The notes under the pieces: generated by a model
Database searches by the model: none
The model's input: the letters and a program-made list of their open reading frames with translations, nothing else
What the model was told of the DNA's origin: nothing
Shown: positions 20,849 to 30,338 of the stretch, piece by piece
How positions within the stretch are numbered: position 1 is the first letter of the stretch
Layout of the letters: the number at the start of each line of letters is the position of its first letter
Assembly (NCBI RefSeq): GCF_025452235.1
Contig: NZ_CP104965.1
Span: 2,166,501-2,230,500, forward strand
DNA from: Devosia neptuniae
Lineage (GTDB): Bacteria; Pseudomonadota; Alphaproteobacteria; Rhizobiales; Devosiaceae
Reading direction: 5' to 3'
DNA: 64,000 bases
Position numbers and translations under genes: made by a program

Positions 20849-20863
20849 ACGCAAATATTGCGT
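20849..20863. promoter_or_regulatory. Candidate LacI-type operator upstream of the regulator
   Basis: ACGCAA, three bases, TTGCGT is a perfect inverted repeat 32 bases before the GTG of the LacI gene. The TTGCG half-site recurs in the array before the lyase gene (22008-22036). This suggests autoregulation of the LacI protein. Confidence 0.55.
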
Positions 20864-20895
20864 AGATAGGCAATCCTGCTCATCGGAATCGCGAA

Positions 20896-21900
20896 GTGGC
20901 CCCGCAGCGGCGCGCAAACCAGTCAGACATAGCCGAGCGCCTTGGTGTTTCGGTGAGCACGGTGTCGCGCGCGCTGGCCAATGAAATCGGCATTAGCGAC
21001 GCGGTGCGGCGCGATGTGCAGCGCATGGCGCGGGCGCTGGGCTATAAGAGCAAGCATACCAATGGCCAAGCCGCCGGCGATAAGCGCGCGGTGGCACTGG
21101 TGCCGCTGGGGAGCGCGACGAGCGGGTTATCGGGGTTCTATTTCGGGATTCTGGAAGGCATGCGGGCGCAGGCCGCCGAAATGGGCATGGTGCTCGATGT
21201 GCGGCTGGTCAATGAAGCGGTGGTGACGCTGGATCTGATCAAGAAGCAGATGGCCCAGACCGATGCGGAAGGCGTGTTGCTGGCGGGGATCGACGCCTGG
21301 GATGGGCTGGTGCAATGGGCCGATGAGACCGATAGTTCGGTGGTGCTGGTCAATGGTGCGGACCCCAAAATGCAGGTCAGTGGCGCGGCTCCGGCCAATT
21401 TCTACGGCGCCTTCATGGCGACGCAGCGGCTAATCGATGCCGGGCATAGGCGCATCTTGCATTATGGGCAAAAGAGCCGGCCGACATTGCTACAGCGGCA
21501 GCGCGGCTTTCAGGCAGCGATTGCGGCAAATCCGGGTGTGACCGGGACAGTCGTTTATGGCGCGGAGTGCCGGACCGAGCAGCTTTTGGCCGATGTGCTG
21601 GCCGGTGTGCATGACGTGACGGCTGTTTTCAGCTGGAATGATATCGCGGCGGTGGAGATGCTTGAGGGGCTCTATGCGGCCGATAGCCCGCTGGTCGAGG
21701 GCTTTTCGATCATCGGGTTTGACGACCTGCCGATTGCCGGCATGGCGACGCCGCGGCTGAGCACGATACGGGTGGATCGCGAGGCGATTGGGCGCTCGGC
21801 CGTGCGGCTGCTGGTGCAGCATATGGATGGCGAGCGGGCCGTGCTGCAGGTGGAAACCGGCGTCAGCATGGTGGCCGGCGAGACTGTGTTCTCGATCTAA
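20896..21900 (+). CDS. LacI-family transcriptional regulator
   Basis: A 334-residue repressor-type regulator. The N-terminal helix-turn-helix and hinge (NQSDIAERLGVSVSTVSRAL at residues 8-27) are followed by a periplasmic-binding-like sensor domain with DAGHRRILHYGQKS and a C-terminal FSIIGFDDLPIAGMATPRLS stretch. It heads the carbohydrate locus that runs in the same direction to 35.5 kb, and matching half-sites upstream of itself and upstream of the lyase gene argue that it controls that locus in response to the imported sugar. It starts at GTG 20896. Confidence 0.9.
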   Translation: MAPQRRANQSDIAERLGVSVSTVSRALANEIGISDAVRRDVQRMARALGYKSKHTNGQAAGDKRAVALVPLGSATSGLSGFYFGILEGMRAQAAEMGMVLDVRLVNEAVVTLDLIKKQMAQTDAEGVLLAGIDAWDGLVQWADETDSSVVLVNGADPKMQVSGAAPANFYGAFMATQRLIDAGHRRILHYGQKSRPTLLQRQRGFQAAIAANPGVTGTVVYGAECRTEQLLADVLAGVHDVTAVFSWNDIAAVEMLEGLYAADSPLVEGFSIIGFDDLPIAGMATPRLSTIRVDREAIGRSAVRLLVQHMDGERAVLQVETGVSMVAGETVFSI

Positions 21901-22007
21901 ATCAGCGTTCTGATTTCAAAATTCATCATCACCTTTTGGGTGCACGGGACGGGTTTTCCACACTCGTACCGGGCCATCCCTTTGGCTTTTCGACGAAAAA
22001 TGAACAA

Positions 22008-22036
22008 ATTTGCGTAATTTGCGCTATTTGCGCAAA
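22008..22036. promoter_or_regulatory. Tandem 9-bp operator array ending in a palindrome
   Basis: Three consecutive 9-base units share ATTTGCG: ATTTGCGTA (22008), ATTTGCGCT (22017), ATTTGCGCA (22026). The last merges into the perfect palindrome TTTGCGCAAA at 22027-22036. A further TTTGCAAA palindrome is at 22046-22053. The half-site matches the candidate operator before the LacI gene. The array lies 76-104 bases upstream of the lyase start. Confidence 0.6.
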
Positions 22037-22111
22037 GTGCTTGATTTTGCAAATCTTGTGAAATAGCGTGGCCCTCGTTGAACTCGGCAAAAAGATCGCG
22101 TTGAGCGACGG

Positions 22112-23952
22112 ATGTCCGGGTTGAGTATGCAGGAGGGCGGCTTGGATTTGCGGCGCTGGAACGTCAAACATGTTCGCATGACGCTCGACGGCGCGGCTGC
22201 CTTTGTCCCGTTTGCGCGTGATGTTGCTGAAATTCGGGCGCAGGTGGGATCGCAGGCTATCGAGGCTTTGCTCGAAAGCGCCCGTGCCGATATCGGCGCT
22301 GACATTCCGGCACTGCCGGCCGAACTTTACCTTGAATATCAGCGCACCGGGCGGCGCGAGGGCTATGAAGATGCCCAGCGAGCGCGGCGCAATATGCTCT
22401 ATCGGCTGACGCTGACTGAATGGCTGGAGCAGAGCGGGGAATTTGTAGCGGCGGCCGAGAACCTGCTGTGGGCGCGGCTGGAAGAGACCAATTGGGCTTG
22501 GCCGGCGCATGCGCGAACACTGGATTTTCCGGATCGACCGACGGTTGATCTGGCGGCGGCGATGAGCGGGCTTGATCTGGCCGAGGCCGATTACCTGCTG
22601 GGCGACAAGCTCTCTCCCCAATTGCGCGCCCGCATTCGCAGCGAGACCAATCGGCGGACCATTGCTCCGTTCCTTGAGCGCAATGATCATTGGTGGCTGC
22701 ATACGACGCCGGCCAAGCAGGTCAACAACTGGACCGCCGTGTGCGTGGCCGGTGTGGTTGGCGCGGCGTGTTATTTCGAGACGGATCTCGATCGGCTCGC
22801 CGAAATCATCACGCGCGGGCTGCATAGCCTGGCGGACTATCTGGACACGTTCGACAGCCAGGGCGGCTCGTCCGAGGGGCCGGATTACTGGTCCTATGGC
22901 TTTGGCAATTATGTGGTGTTGGCGCATTTGCTGGCAGAGCGGACGGGCGGGCAGATCGATCTGCTGGACTTGCCCATTGTGCGCGAGATTGCGCAATTCC
23001 CGGTGCGGACGGTGTTGACGCAGGGTGTGTGGGCGAGCTTTTCGGATTCCGACAGCAATCCCAGTTTTCATCCCGGGCTACTGTCCTATCTGGCCAAGAA
23101 TCTCGATCTGCCGGCGCTGACCGAATTGGGCACGCGCAATGATTTTGGCGTGCAGATGTTCAACCAGTTCGTCTGGCCGCTGCGCCAATATGCCTGGCCG
23201 TTGCCGGACAAAAGCGTGGCTTTTGGGGGAACGCCTCATGACTGGTTCGCCGATATGGGCTGGATGATCTCCCGGCTTGATCCGGCTGATCCCAAATCGC
23301 TGCGGCTCGCCATCAAGGGCGGGCATAATGACGAGATGCACAACCAGAACGATGTCGGCTCGTTGATCGTCGTGCAGGGCGGCAAGGTGGTGCTCACCGA
23401 TCCGGGGCGGGGGCGCTATTCCAAGGCCTATTTCGGGCCTGAACGCTACGCCAATATCATGACCTCCTCGCGCGGCCATTCGGTGCCGGTGGTCAATGGC
23501 TTCGAGCAGGCCGAAGGCGCCGAGCGCGCTGCCAAAGTGCTGGTGCACAGCAATGGGGCCGACCGGGACGAGCTGGCGCTGGATATGGCTGCGGCCTATC
23601 CGGCCAAGGCGGGCTTGCGCCAATTGCAGCGCAGCGTGTCGTTTGACCGGCATGCGCCGGGCGGACGGATCGCGCTCAGCGATAGTTTCAGTTTCGCCAA
23701 TGGCGGGGGGATTTTCAATCGGTGCTGGTGACCCCGCTCGCGGTGGATATCGGGACCGAGGAAGTGCGGATCGGCGGGGCCGATGGCGGGGTGAAAGTCC
23801 GGTTTGACGCCAGCCAGGTCGAGGTCAGCACGGAGCATCATGCCGGTGTCGAAAAACAATATGCGCCATCGGTCGATCTGACCCGGGTGCTGTTTGCTGT
23901 CCGCGGAAGCGCAGCACAAGGAGAAATTGCGCTCGATATCACGCCCATCTGA
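22112..23952 (+). pseudogene. Heparinase II/III-family polysaccharide lyase, frameshifted near its 3' end
   Basis: The main frame (22112-23731) encodes about 539 residues: an alpha-helical toroid domain (NNWTAVCVAGVVGAACYFET), then the heparinase II/III beta-sheet signature HNDEMHNQNDVGSLIV near residues 405-420 and a DPGRGRYS segment. Translation then hits TGA. The natural continuation (FQSVLVTPLAVDIGTEEVRI and on to the stop at 23952) is in another frame. Adding one G to the six-G run at 23705-23710 restores a single protein of about 613 residues ending in the expected beta domain. It is either a real inactivation or a homopolymer sequencing error. Enzymes of this family cleave uronic-acid polysaccharides by elimination. 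TTG 22142 after AGGAGG is a likely alternative start. Confidence 0.8.
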
Positions 23953-24074
23953 GGCGCACGTCGAGGCATTGAGGTGCAGGAGGCACGTTTTGCATCCTGT
24001 GGGGCGGCAACTCATCGCCGCCCATTCGTGGAGGAATGACCCGGCGCACAAGCTCCGGGCAAGGGAGGACCACA

Positions 24075-26015
24075 ATGAAACAAGACGTCCTGGTTCATCG
24101 AACCTTTAAGCGGCCCGGCCGTGGCCTCGCGGGGGCTGTCGCCCTGGCAGCCTTGCTGGCCGCAGCGGCCCCGGCGCTGGCCCAACAGCAATCGCCAATT
24201 CTGGATGCGTTGGTGGAAAGCGGTGAATTGCCGCCGGTCGCCGAGCGCCTGCCGACCAATCCGCTGGTGGTGGAGCCGGTAGACAGTGTCGGCACCTATG
24301 GCGGCACCTGGCGCTCAGCGCTTCGCGGCGGGCTGGATAATGCCTGGATCGCCCGTACCGTCGCCTACGACGGGCTGGTGCGCTACGACCGCGAATGGAA
24401 AGAGATCATTCCCAATCTGGCCGAGAGTTGGGAAGTCAGCGAAGACGCGAAAACCTATACGTTCAAGCTGCGCGAAGGGCTAAAGTGGAATAACGGCAAG
24501 CCGTTTACGACCGCCGATATCGAATTTGCCGTGCAGTTGCACAAGGAGCCGACCTATGTCGGACCGGGCGGCTTCCTGCGCAATCCCAATAATCCCGTCG
24601 AGCTGGAAGTGGTCGACGAGACGACGTTCAAATTCATCTTTGAAAAGCCCAATGGCGTGCTGATGGATGAATTGGCCAGCGTCAACGGGCTCACCATCGT
24701 GTCGCTGAGCAAGGATTATTGCGGGCAGTTCTACCCGCCGATCAATCCGAAAGCCGCTGAAGAAGCCAAGGCCGCCGGGTTCGATACCTGGGAAGCCATG
24801 ATGCTCAACCGCTGTGCCTGGGCCACGGAAACCATCCGCTGGGCCAACCCGGACCTGCCGTTCATGAACGCGTGGATGGTGAAGGAGCCGCTGACCGGCA
24901 GCGCCACCCGCGTCACCTTCGAACGCAATCCCTATTATTGGAAGGTCGATACCGAGGGGAACCAGTTGCCCTATATCGACAACCTCGAAATGCGGGTGTC
25001 AGATTCAGTGGAAGAGCTGACGCTGCTTGCCCTCAACGGTCAGATCGATTTCCAGGACCGCCATATCTCGACCGTGGCTAATCAGCCGCTATTCTTTGAC
25101 GGGCAGGAAGCGGGCGACTACCGCATGGGTGAGGAAATCCAGTCCTCCTCCAACACGATGGTTATCCAGTTCAACCTCAACCACATCGACGCCAAACGCC
25201 GCGAGCTGTTCCAGAACAAGGATTTCCGCATCGGCATTTCGCATGCCATCGATCGCGCGGAAATCATCGATGTGGTGTTCACTGGTCAAGGCGAGCCTTT
25301 CCAGGTGGCGCCGCGTCCGGAGTCCCCGTTCTACAATGAGACTTATGCCAAGCAGTATACCGAATTCGATCCGGCCTTAGCGGCGCAACATCTCGAAGCG
25401 GCCGGCTTGGTCAAGGGCGCTGACGGCATGTACACCTTCGCCGACGGCTCGCCATTGGTGGTCACGATCGACACCATTGCCTCGCTTCGTCCCGAATGGC
25501 CCGACATGCTGGAGCTAATTCAGCTGCAGCTTGAAGCCGCAGGGATCAAGCTCGAAATCAATAATATCGACCGCACACTCTATTATGACAAGCGGCCGAT
25601 CGGCGACTATGACGCCCAGGTCTGGGGCGGCGACGGCGGCCTCGATGTGGTGCAGGAGCCCCGCTACTACATGGCCAACAGCCCGGAATCCGTATGGGCG
25701 TTCCGTTGGCAGGCCTGGTTTAACGGCACGACTCCAGACATTGCCGAGGAACCGGCTCCCTGGGCCAAGCAGCAGATGGACCTCTACAACCAACTGCGCG
25801 GTGAAGGCGATCCGGCAAAGCGCACCGATCTGATGAAGCAGATCCTGACCATCGGGCAGGAGAACTTCCCGGTGATCGGCGTCAGCCTGCCCGGCAACAC
25901 CTACTACATTGCCAAGAACAATATGCGGAACATCCCGCAGACCATGTTCCAGGCTTACCTGTTCCCCACCCCTGCACCCTACGATCCATTCCAGTGGTAC
26001 TTCGCCGCTGAATAG
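24075..26015 (+). CDS. ABC transporter substrate-binding protein, family 5 (oligosaccharide/peptide type)
   Basis: A 646-residue family-5 (DppA/OppA-type) periplasmic binding protein. Start ATG 24075 has a strong AAGGGAGGAC upstream. A long signal peptide ends near ALAQQQ. The mature part has VGTYGGTWRSAL, YDGLVRYD, the family signature region NLAESWEVSEDAKTYTFKLR and later SPFYNETYAKQYTEFDP. The size and the neighbours (lyase, DUF2264) suggest that it binds an oligosaccharide rather than a peptide, as some large family-5 proteins do. It begins a five-gene transporter operon. Confidence 0.9.
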   Translation: MKQDVLVHRTFKRPGRGLAGAVALAALLAAAAPALAQQQSPILDALVESGELPPVAERLPTNPLVVEPVDSVGTYGGTWRSALRGGLDNAWIARTVAYDGLVRYDREWKEIIPNLAESWEVSEDAKTYTFKLREGLKWNNGKPFTTADIEFAVQLHKEPTYVGPGGFLRNPNNPVELEVVDETTFKFIFEKPNGVLMDELASVNGLTIVSLSKDYCGQFYPPINPKAAEEAKAAGFDTWEAMMLNRCAWATETIRWANPDLPFMNAWMVKEPLTGSATRVTFERNPYYWKVDTEGNQLPYIDNLEMRVSDSVEELTLLALNGQIDFQDRHISTVANQPLFFDGQEAGDYRMGEEIQSSSNTMVIQFNLNHIDAKRRELFQNKDFRIGISHAIDRAEIIDVVFTGQGEPFQVAPRPESPFYNETYAKQYTEFDPALAAQHLEAAGLVKGADGMYTFADGSPLVVTIDTIASLRPEWPDMLELIQLQLEAAGIKLEINNIDRTLYYDKRPIGDYDAQVWGGDGGLDVVQEPRYYMANSPESVWAFRWQAWFNGTTPDIAEEPAPWAKQQMDLYNQLRGEGDPAKRTDLMKQILTIGQENFPVIGVSLPGNTYYIAKNNMRNIPQTMFQAYLFPTPAPYDPFQWYFAAE

Positions 26016-26159
26016 CGCTCCCTCCCCCACCCTCGCGACCGGCGACAGCGGCGGGGGCTGGAATTCAGGTGCGGTGGCACGCGGCCACCGCACCCACCGG
26101 GCGGCATCTCCGTGCAAGGACGCTGTCGACTGTGACTTCAGTTTTTAGGAGACGCTAAA

Positions 26160-27152
26160 ATGCTGCGTTTCGTGACGGGCCGGCTGATTGCGATGGTCTT
26201 GACCATGTGGGCGGTGAGCTTTGTGGCCTTTGCCATCATTCAGCTACCGCCGGGCGATTATCTGACCACCTATGTGGCCACGCTGAGCGCCAATGGAGAC
26301 CGGGTCGATCCGGCCGCGATCGATGCGCTGCGCCAGCAATATGGCTTTGGGGAACCCTACCTCGTGCAATATTGGAAATGGGTCAGCGGCATCGTGCTGC
26401 GTGGCGATTTCGGGCAGAGTTTTGAATGGAAGGCGCCGGTCACCTCCCTGATCTGGGGACGGCTGGGCAATTCAATCCTGCTCGAAGGGCTGGCCGTTGT
26501 CGTGATGTGGCTGGTCGCTTTGCCCATCGGCATCTATGCGGCCGTGCGCAAATATTCGCTGGGCGATTATCTGGCCACCATTGGCGGGTTCATTGGCCTG
26601 GCCATTCCCAATTTCTTCTTCGCGCTGATCCTGATGTATCTCAGCTTCGTCTGGTTCGGGGAAACCATTGGCGGGCTGTTTTCGCCCGGTATGGAGAATG
26701 CCCGCTGGAGCGTTGAACGCATCTGGGACTTTTTAAGCCATGCCTGGGCGCCGATCCTGGTGCTGTCGACGGCGGGTACGGCGGAACTGATCCGCATCCT
26801 GCGCGCCAATCTGCTCGATGAACTCAAGAAGCCCTATGTGACCACTGCCCGGGCCAAGGGGCTCTCGGAAATGCGGGCAATTCTGAAATATCCCGTGCGA
26901 GTGGCGCTCAATCCGCTGGTCTCGACCATTGGCTGGCTGCTGCCGGCTTTGGTGTCGAGCTCGGTGATCGTGTCCGTGGTGCTGAACCTGCCGACGGCCG
27001 GGCCGCTGCTGCTGCGCTCGCTGACTTCCCAGGACATGTATCTGGCCGGGGCGATCATCATGCTGCTGGGCATATTGACGGTGATCGGCACCCTGATTTC
27101 CGACCTGATCCTGGCCTGGATCGACCCGCGCATTCGCTATGGGAGCAAATAG
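26160..27152 (+). CDS. ABC transporter permease (DppB type)
   Basis: A 330-residue inner-membrane permease with six predicted helices. The N-terminal MLRFVTGRLIAMVLTMWAVS and the coupling-loop region TTARAKGLSEMRAILKYPVR near residues 222-241, which contacts the ATPase, are typical of the B-type permease of family-5 systems. ATG 26160 has TTAGGAG upstream. It pairs with the next permease. Confidence 0.92.
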   Translation: MLRFVTGRLIAMVLTMWAVSFVAFAIIQLPPGDYLTTYVATLSANGDRVDPAAIDALRQQYGFGEPYLVQYWKWVSGIVLRGDFGQSFEWKAPVTSLIWGRLGNSILLEGLAVVVMWLVALPIGIYAAVRKYSLGDYLATIGGFIGLAIPNFFFALILMYLSFVWFGETIGGLFSPGMENARWSVERIWDFLSHAWAPILVLSTAGTAELIRILRANLLDELKKPYVTTARAKGLSEMRAILKYPVRVALNPLVSTIGWLLPALVSSSVIVSVVLNLPTAGPLLLRSLTSQDMYLAGAIIMLLGILTVIGTLISDLILAWIDPRIRYGSK

Positions 27153-28292
27153 ATGGCGGTGGATACCATGACCGATATTGCCGAAACCATCGGGATCAAG
27201 AAAGCCAAGCGCGAGAGCCAGTTTGCCCTGATGTGGCGCCGGTTCCGGCAGCACAAGCTGGCGCTAGTGAGCCTGTGGATCATCCTGGCCTTTTACCTGG
27301 TGGCGCTGCTGGCCGAGTTCCTCGCGCCGTTCGATCCGGCCCAGTACAATCCCCGCTACACCTATGCGCCGCCGCAGGGCATTCAGTTCTTCTCGACCAA
27401 CGAGGATGGCTCCTGGTCGCTCGGGCCCTACGTCAACGGCTATAAGAGCGAAATCGACCCCAAGGCGATGCGCCGCACCTTCGTTATCGACAACGAAACC
27501 AAAATTCCGGTCGAATTCTTCGTGCCGTCCAAGTCCTACACGCTGGCCGGTATCATCCCGATGTCGGTCAAACTGTTCGGAGTGACCGAGCCGCGGGCGC
27601 CGCTCTATGTGCTAGGGGCGGATCGGCTGGGGCGGGACCTGTTGAGCCGGTTGATCCACGGCACGCGGATTTCGCTGTCGATCGGCCTGGCTGGCGTGAC
27701 GCTGAGCCTGTTCTTCGGCATCATTATCGGCGGGTTCTCAGGCTATTATGGCGGCTGGTTCGACAGTGCGGTGATGCGGGTGATCGAGTTCATCCGCTCC
27801 ATGCCCACTATTCCGCTCTGGCTGGGGCTGGCGGCGGCGCTGCCGAAAGACTGGTCGGCCTTGCAGACCTATTTCGCCATTACCCTGATCCTGTCACTGA
27901 TCGGCTGGACGGAGCTGGCGCGTGTCGTACGGGGACGGTTCCTCAGTTTGCGAACCGAGGATTTCGTGACGGCGGCGCAGCTTGATGGGGCCAGCGACTG
28001 GCGCATCATCACCCGGCATATGGTGCCCAGTTTCATGAGCCATATCATTGCGGCGGCGACTTTGGCGGTGCCGGGGATGATCCTGGCGGAGACGGCTTTG
28101 TCCTTCCTCGGACTTGGCCTGCAGGCGCCGATCGTCAGCTGGGGCACGCTGCTGCAGGACGCCCAGAATATCCGCACCCTTGCCAGTGCGCCTTGGCTGC
28201 TGGTGCCGGGGCTGTGCGTGGTGATTGTCATTCTTTCCCTCAATTTCTTCGGAGATGGATTGCGCGATGCTGCAGACCCCCATGGCCGATAA
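27153..28292 (+). CDS. ABC transporter permease (DppC type)
   Basis: A 379-residue second permease starting immediately after the stop of the first. It has an N-terminal cytosolic extension, one helix, a long periplasmic loop (about residues 65-150) that is larger than in DppC, then five helices. LGADRLGRDLLSRLIHGTRI and the coupling motif TAAQLDGASDWRIITRHMVP near 277-296 are classical. The enlarged loop may serve a bulky substrate. Confidence 0.92.
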   Translation: MAVDTMTDIAETIGIKKAKRESQFALMWRRFRQHKLALVSLWIILAFYLVALLAEFLAPFDPAQYNPRYTYAPPQGIQFFSTNEDGSWSLGPYVNGYKSEIDPKAMRRTFVIDNETKIPVEFFVPSKSYTLAGIIPMSVKLFGVTEPRAPLYVLGADRLGRDLLSRLIHGTRISLSIGLAGVTLSLFFGIIIGGFSGYYGGWFDSAVMRVIEFIRSMPTIPLWLGLAAALPKDWSALQTYFAITLILSLIGWTELARVVRGRFLSLRTEDFVTAAQLDGASDWRIITRHMVPSFMSHIIAAATLAVPGMILAETALSFLGLGLQAPIVSWGTLLQDAQNIRTLASAPWLLVPGLCVVIVILSLNFFGDGLRDAADPHGR

Positions 28293-29304
28293 GCCACTGC
28301 TGAAAATCGAGAATATGTCGATCAGCTTCTCCTCGCCCGACGAGCCCGATATCGAGGCCGTGCGGCAGGTGGACCTGACGCTGACGCCGGGCAAGACCTT
28401 GTGCCTGGTGGGTGAAAGCGGGTGCGGCAAGTCGGTGACGGCGCGGGCGATTTTGCGATTGCTCGACAAGAACGCCAAGATCGGCAGTGGCCGGATTCTG
28501 TTTGACGAGCCGGGTGGCGCGCGGGTCGATCTGGCCGCGCTCAAGCCGGACAGCACCGCCATGCGGGCGGTGCGCGGCAATCATATCTCGATGATCTTTC
28601 AGGAGCCGATGAGCTCGCTATCGCCGGTGCATACGATTGGCGACCAGATCGACGAGATGATGGTGATCCATGAGGGGCTCAAGCCCAAGCAGGCGCGCGA
28701 GCGCACTGTGGCTCTGCTCGATCAGGTGGGGATTCTCGGGGCGCGGGAGCGGGCCGATGCTTATCCATTCCAGCTGTCGGGCGGGTTGCGGCAGCGGGCG
28801 ATGATCGCCATGGCTTTGGCCTGCACGCCGAATCTCTTGATCGCCGACGAGCCGACCACGGCGCTGGATGTGACGACGCAGGCGCAGATCCTCGACCTGT
28901 TGCGGCAATTGCAGGCCGATTACGGCATGGCGATGCTGTTCATCACCCATGATCTGGGGGTGGTAGCCGAGATCGCTGACGAAGTGGCGGTGATGTATCT
29001 GGGCGACGTGGTGGAGCAGGGCAGCGTCTATGACGTGTTTGCTGCGCCCCAGCACCCCTATACGCAGGCGCTGATGAGCTCCATTCCCAAAATGGCGCGC
29101 AAGGCCGACCGGATGCGGCTCGCGCCGATCAAGGGCACGGTGCCTTCGCCCAAGGATCGGCCGCAAGGCTGCGCTTTTACCAGCCGCTGCCCCTATGCCT
29201 TTGAGCCTTGCTCCACGGTGACGCCGGAGCGGACGGCGGTGGGCGCCAACCATCATGCACGGTGTCACCTGCTGACCCGGGCCAAGGCGGAGGTGCCGGC
29301 ATGA
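28267..29304 (+). CDS. ABC transporter ATP-binding protein (DppD/OppD type)
   Basis: A 345-residue ATPase. Walker A GESGCGKS, the signature LSGGLRQR, and Walker [14 protein letters not shown] are present, and the C-terminal oligopeptide-transporter domain has paired Cys ([14 protein letters not shown]). Its start lies inside the permease gene; ATG 28267 is preferred for distance from GGAG, with ATG 28282 as an alternative. It pairs with the next ATPase to drive import. Confidence 0.92.
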   Translation: MLQTPMADKPLLKIENMSISFSSPDEPDIEAVRQVDLTLTPGKTLCLVGESGCGKSVTARAILRLLDKNAKIGSGRILFDEPGGARVDLAALKPDSTAMRAVRGNHISMIFQEPMSSLSPVHTIGDQIDEMMVIHEGLKPKQARERTVALLDQVGILGARERADAYPFQLSGGLRQRAMIAMALACTPNLLIADEPTTALDVTTQAQILDLLRQLQADYGMAMLFITHDLGVVAEIADEVAVMYLGDVVEQGSVYDVFAAPQHPYTQALMSSIPKMARKADRMRLAPIKGTVPSPKDRPQGCAFTSRCPYAFEPCSTVTPERTAVGANHHARCHLLTRAKAEVPA

Positions 29305-30338
29305 GCACGCTTTTGACCGTCGAAAACCTGTCAAAGCACTACACGGTGAAATCTGGGCTGTTTGCGCCGATGCGGCAACTCGATGCGCTCACCGATATCA
29401 ACCTCACCGTCGAGGCGGGGGAGACCCTGGCCATTGTGGGCGAGAGCGGGTGCGGCAAGACTACGCTGGGGCGCTGCATCATCAATGCGCAGCCCTCGAG
29501 CGCCGGGCGGGTGGTCTATCATCCCAAAACCGGCGGGGATGTGGAGCTGACGGCGCTAAACAAGCGGCAGATCAAGCCGTGGCGGCAGGACATCCGCATG
29601 ATCTTTCAGGACCCGATGAGCTCGCTCAACCCCAATATGCGGGTGTTCGACATCGTGGCCGAGCCGCTGCGCATCCATAAGGTGTGCAAGGGGCGCGAGC
29701 TTGAGGATCGGGTGGTGTCGACGCTCGCCAAGGTCGGTATTCCGGCCGACGCGGTAGGGCGCTATCCGCATGCGTTCTCGGGTGGGCAGCGGCAGCGCAT
29801 CGGCATTGCCCGGGCGCTGGTGCTGGACCCCAAGCTGGTGATTGCCGATGAGGCGGTGTCGGCGCTGGACGTATCGATCCAGGCGCAGGTGCTGAATCTA
29901 TTGGAAGACCTCAAGGCCGAGTTCGGGCTGACCTATATTTTCATCAGCCACGATCTGGGGGTGGTCAACTATATCGCTGACCGGGTGGTGGTGATGTATC
30001 TGGGCCATGTGGTGGAAAATGCGCCCACCGAAATGCTGTTTGAGCGGCCGCGCCATCCCTATACCGAAGTGCTGCTGGAAGCGCTGCCGATTGCCGATCC
30101 GACGCGGCGCAAGGGGCGCAAGACCGAAGTGCGCGGGGAAATTCCCTATCTCGGCAACCGGCCCGTCGGCTGCCCGTTCCACACCCGCTGCAAATATGCC
30201 CAGGACCGCTGCCGCGCCGAAAAGCCGGCGCTGCGCAAGATCAATGGCACGGCCCAGGAAGCGGCCTGCCACTTTGCCGAAACATTGGATTTGAAGGGCG
30301 CTTATGAAGACGCGCCCGTGACCAGGACTTATGCATAA
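29301..30338 (+). CDS. ABC transporter ATP-binding protein (DppF/OppF type)
   Basis: A 345-residue second ATPase, coupled to the first by an ATGA overlap. GESGCGKTT is Walker [16 protein letters not shown] the signature, and VIADEAVSALDV Walker B; note the Ala in place of the usual Pro-Thr after DE, a change often seen in OppF/DppF-type subunits. The C-terminal Cys-rich tail (CPFHTRCKYAQDRC) is typical of the F subunit. TAA is followed directly by the DUF2264 gene. Confidence 0.92.
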   Translation: MSTLLTVENLSKHYTVKSGLFAPMRQLDALTDINLTVEAGETLAIVGESGCGKTTLGRCIINAQPSSAGRVVYHPKTGGDVELTALNKRQIKPWRQDIRMIFQDPMSSLNPNMRVFDIVAEPLRIHKVCKGRELEDRVVSTLAKVGIPADAVGRYPHAFSGGQRQRIGIARALVLDPKLVIADEAVSALDVSIQAQVLNLLEDLKAEFGLTYIFISHDLGVVNYIADRVVVMYLGHVVENAPTEMLFERPRHPYTEVLLEALPIADPTRRKGRKTEVRGEIPYLGNRPVGCPFHTRCKYAQDRCRAEKPALRKINGTAQEAACHFAETLDLKGAYEDAPVTRTYA

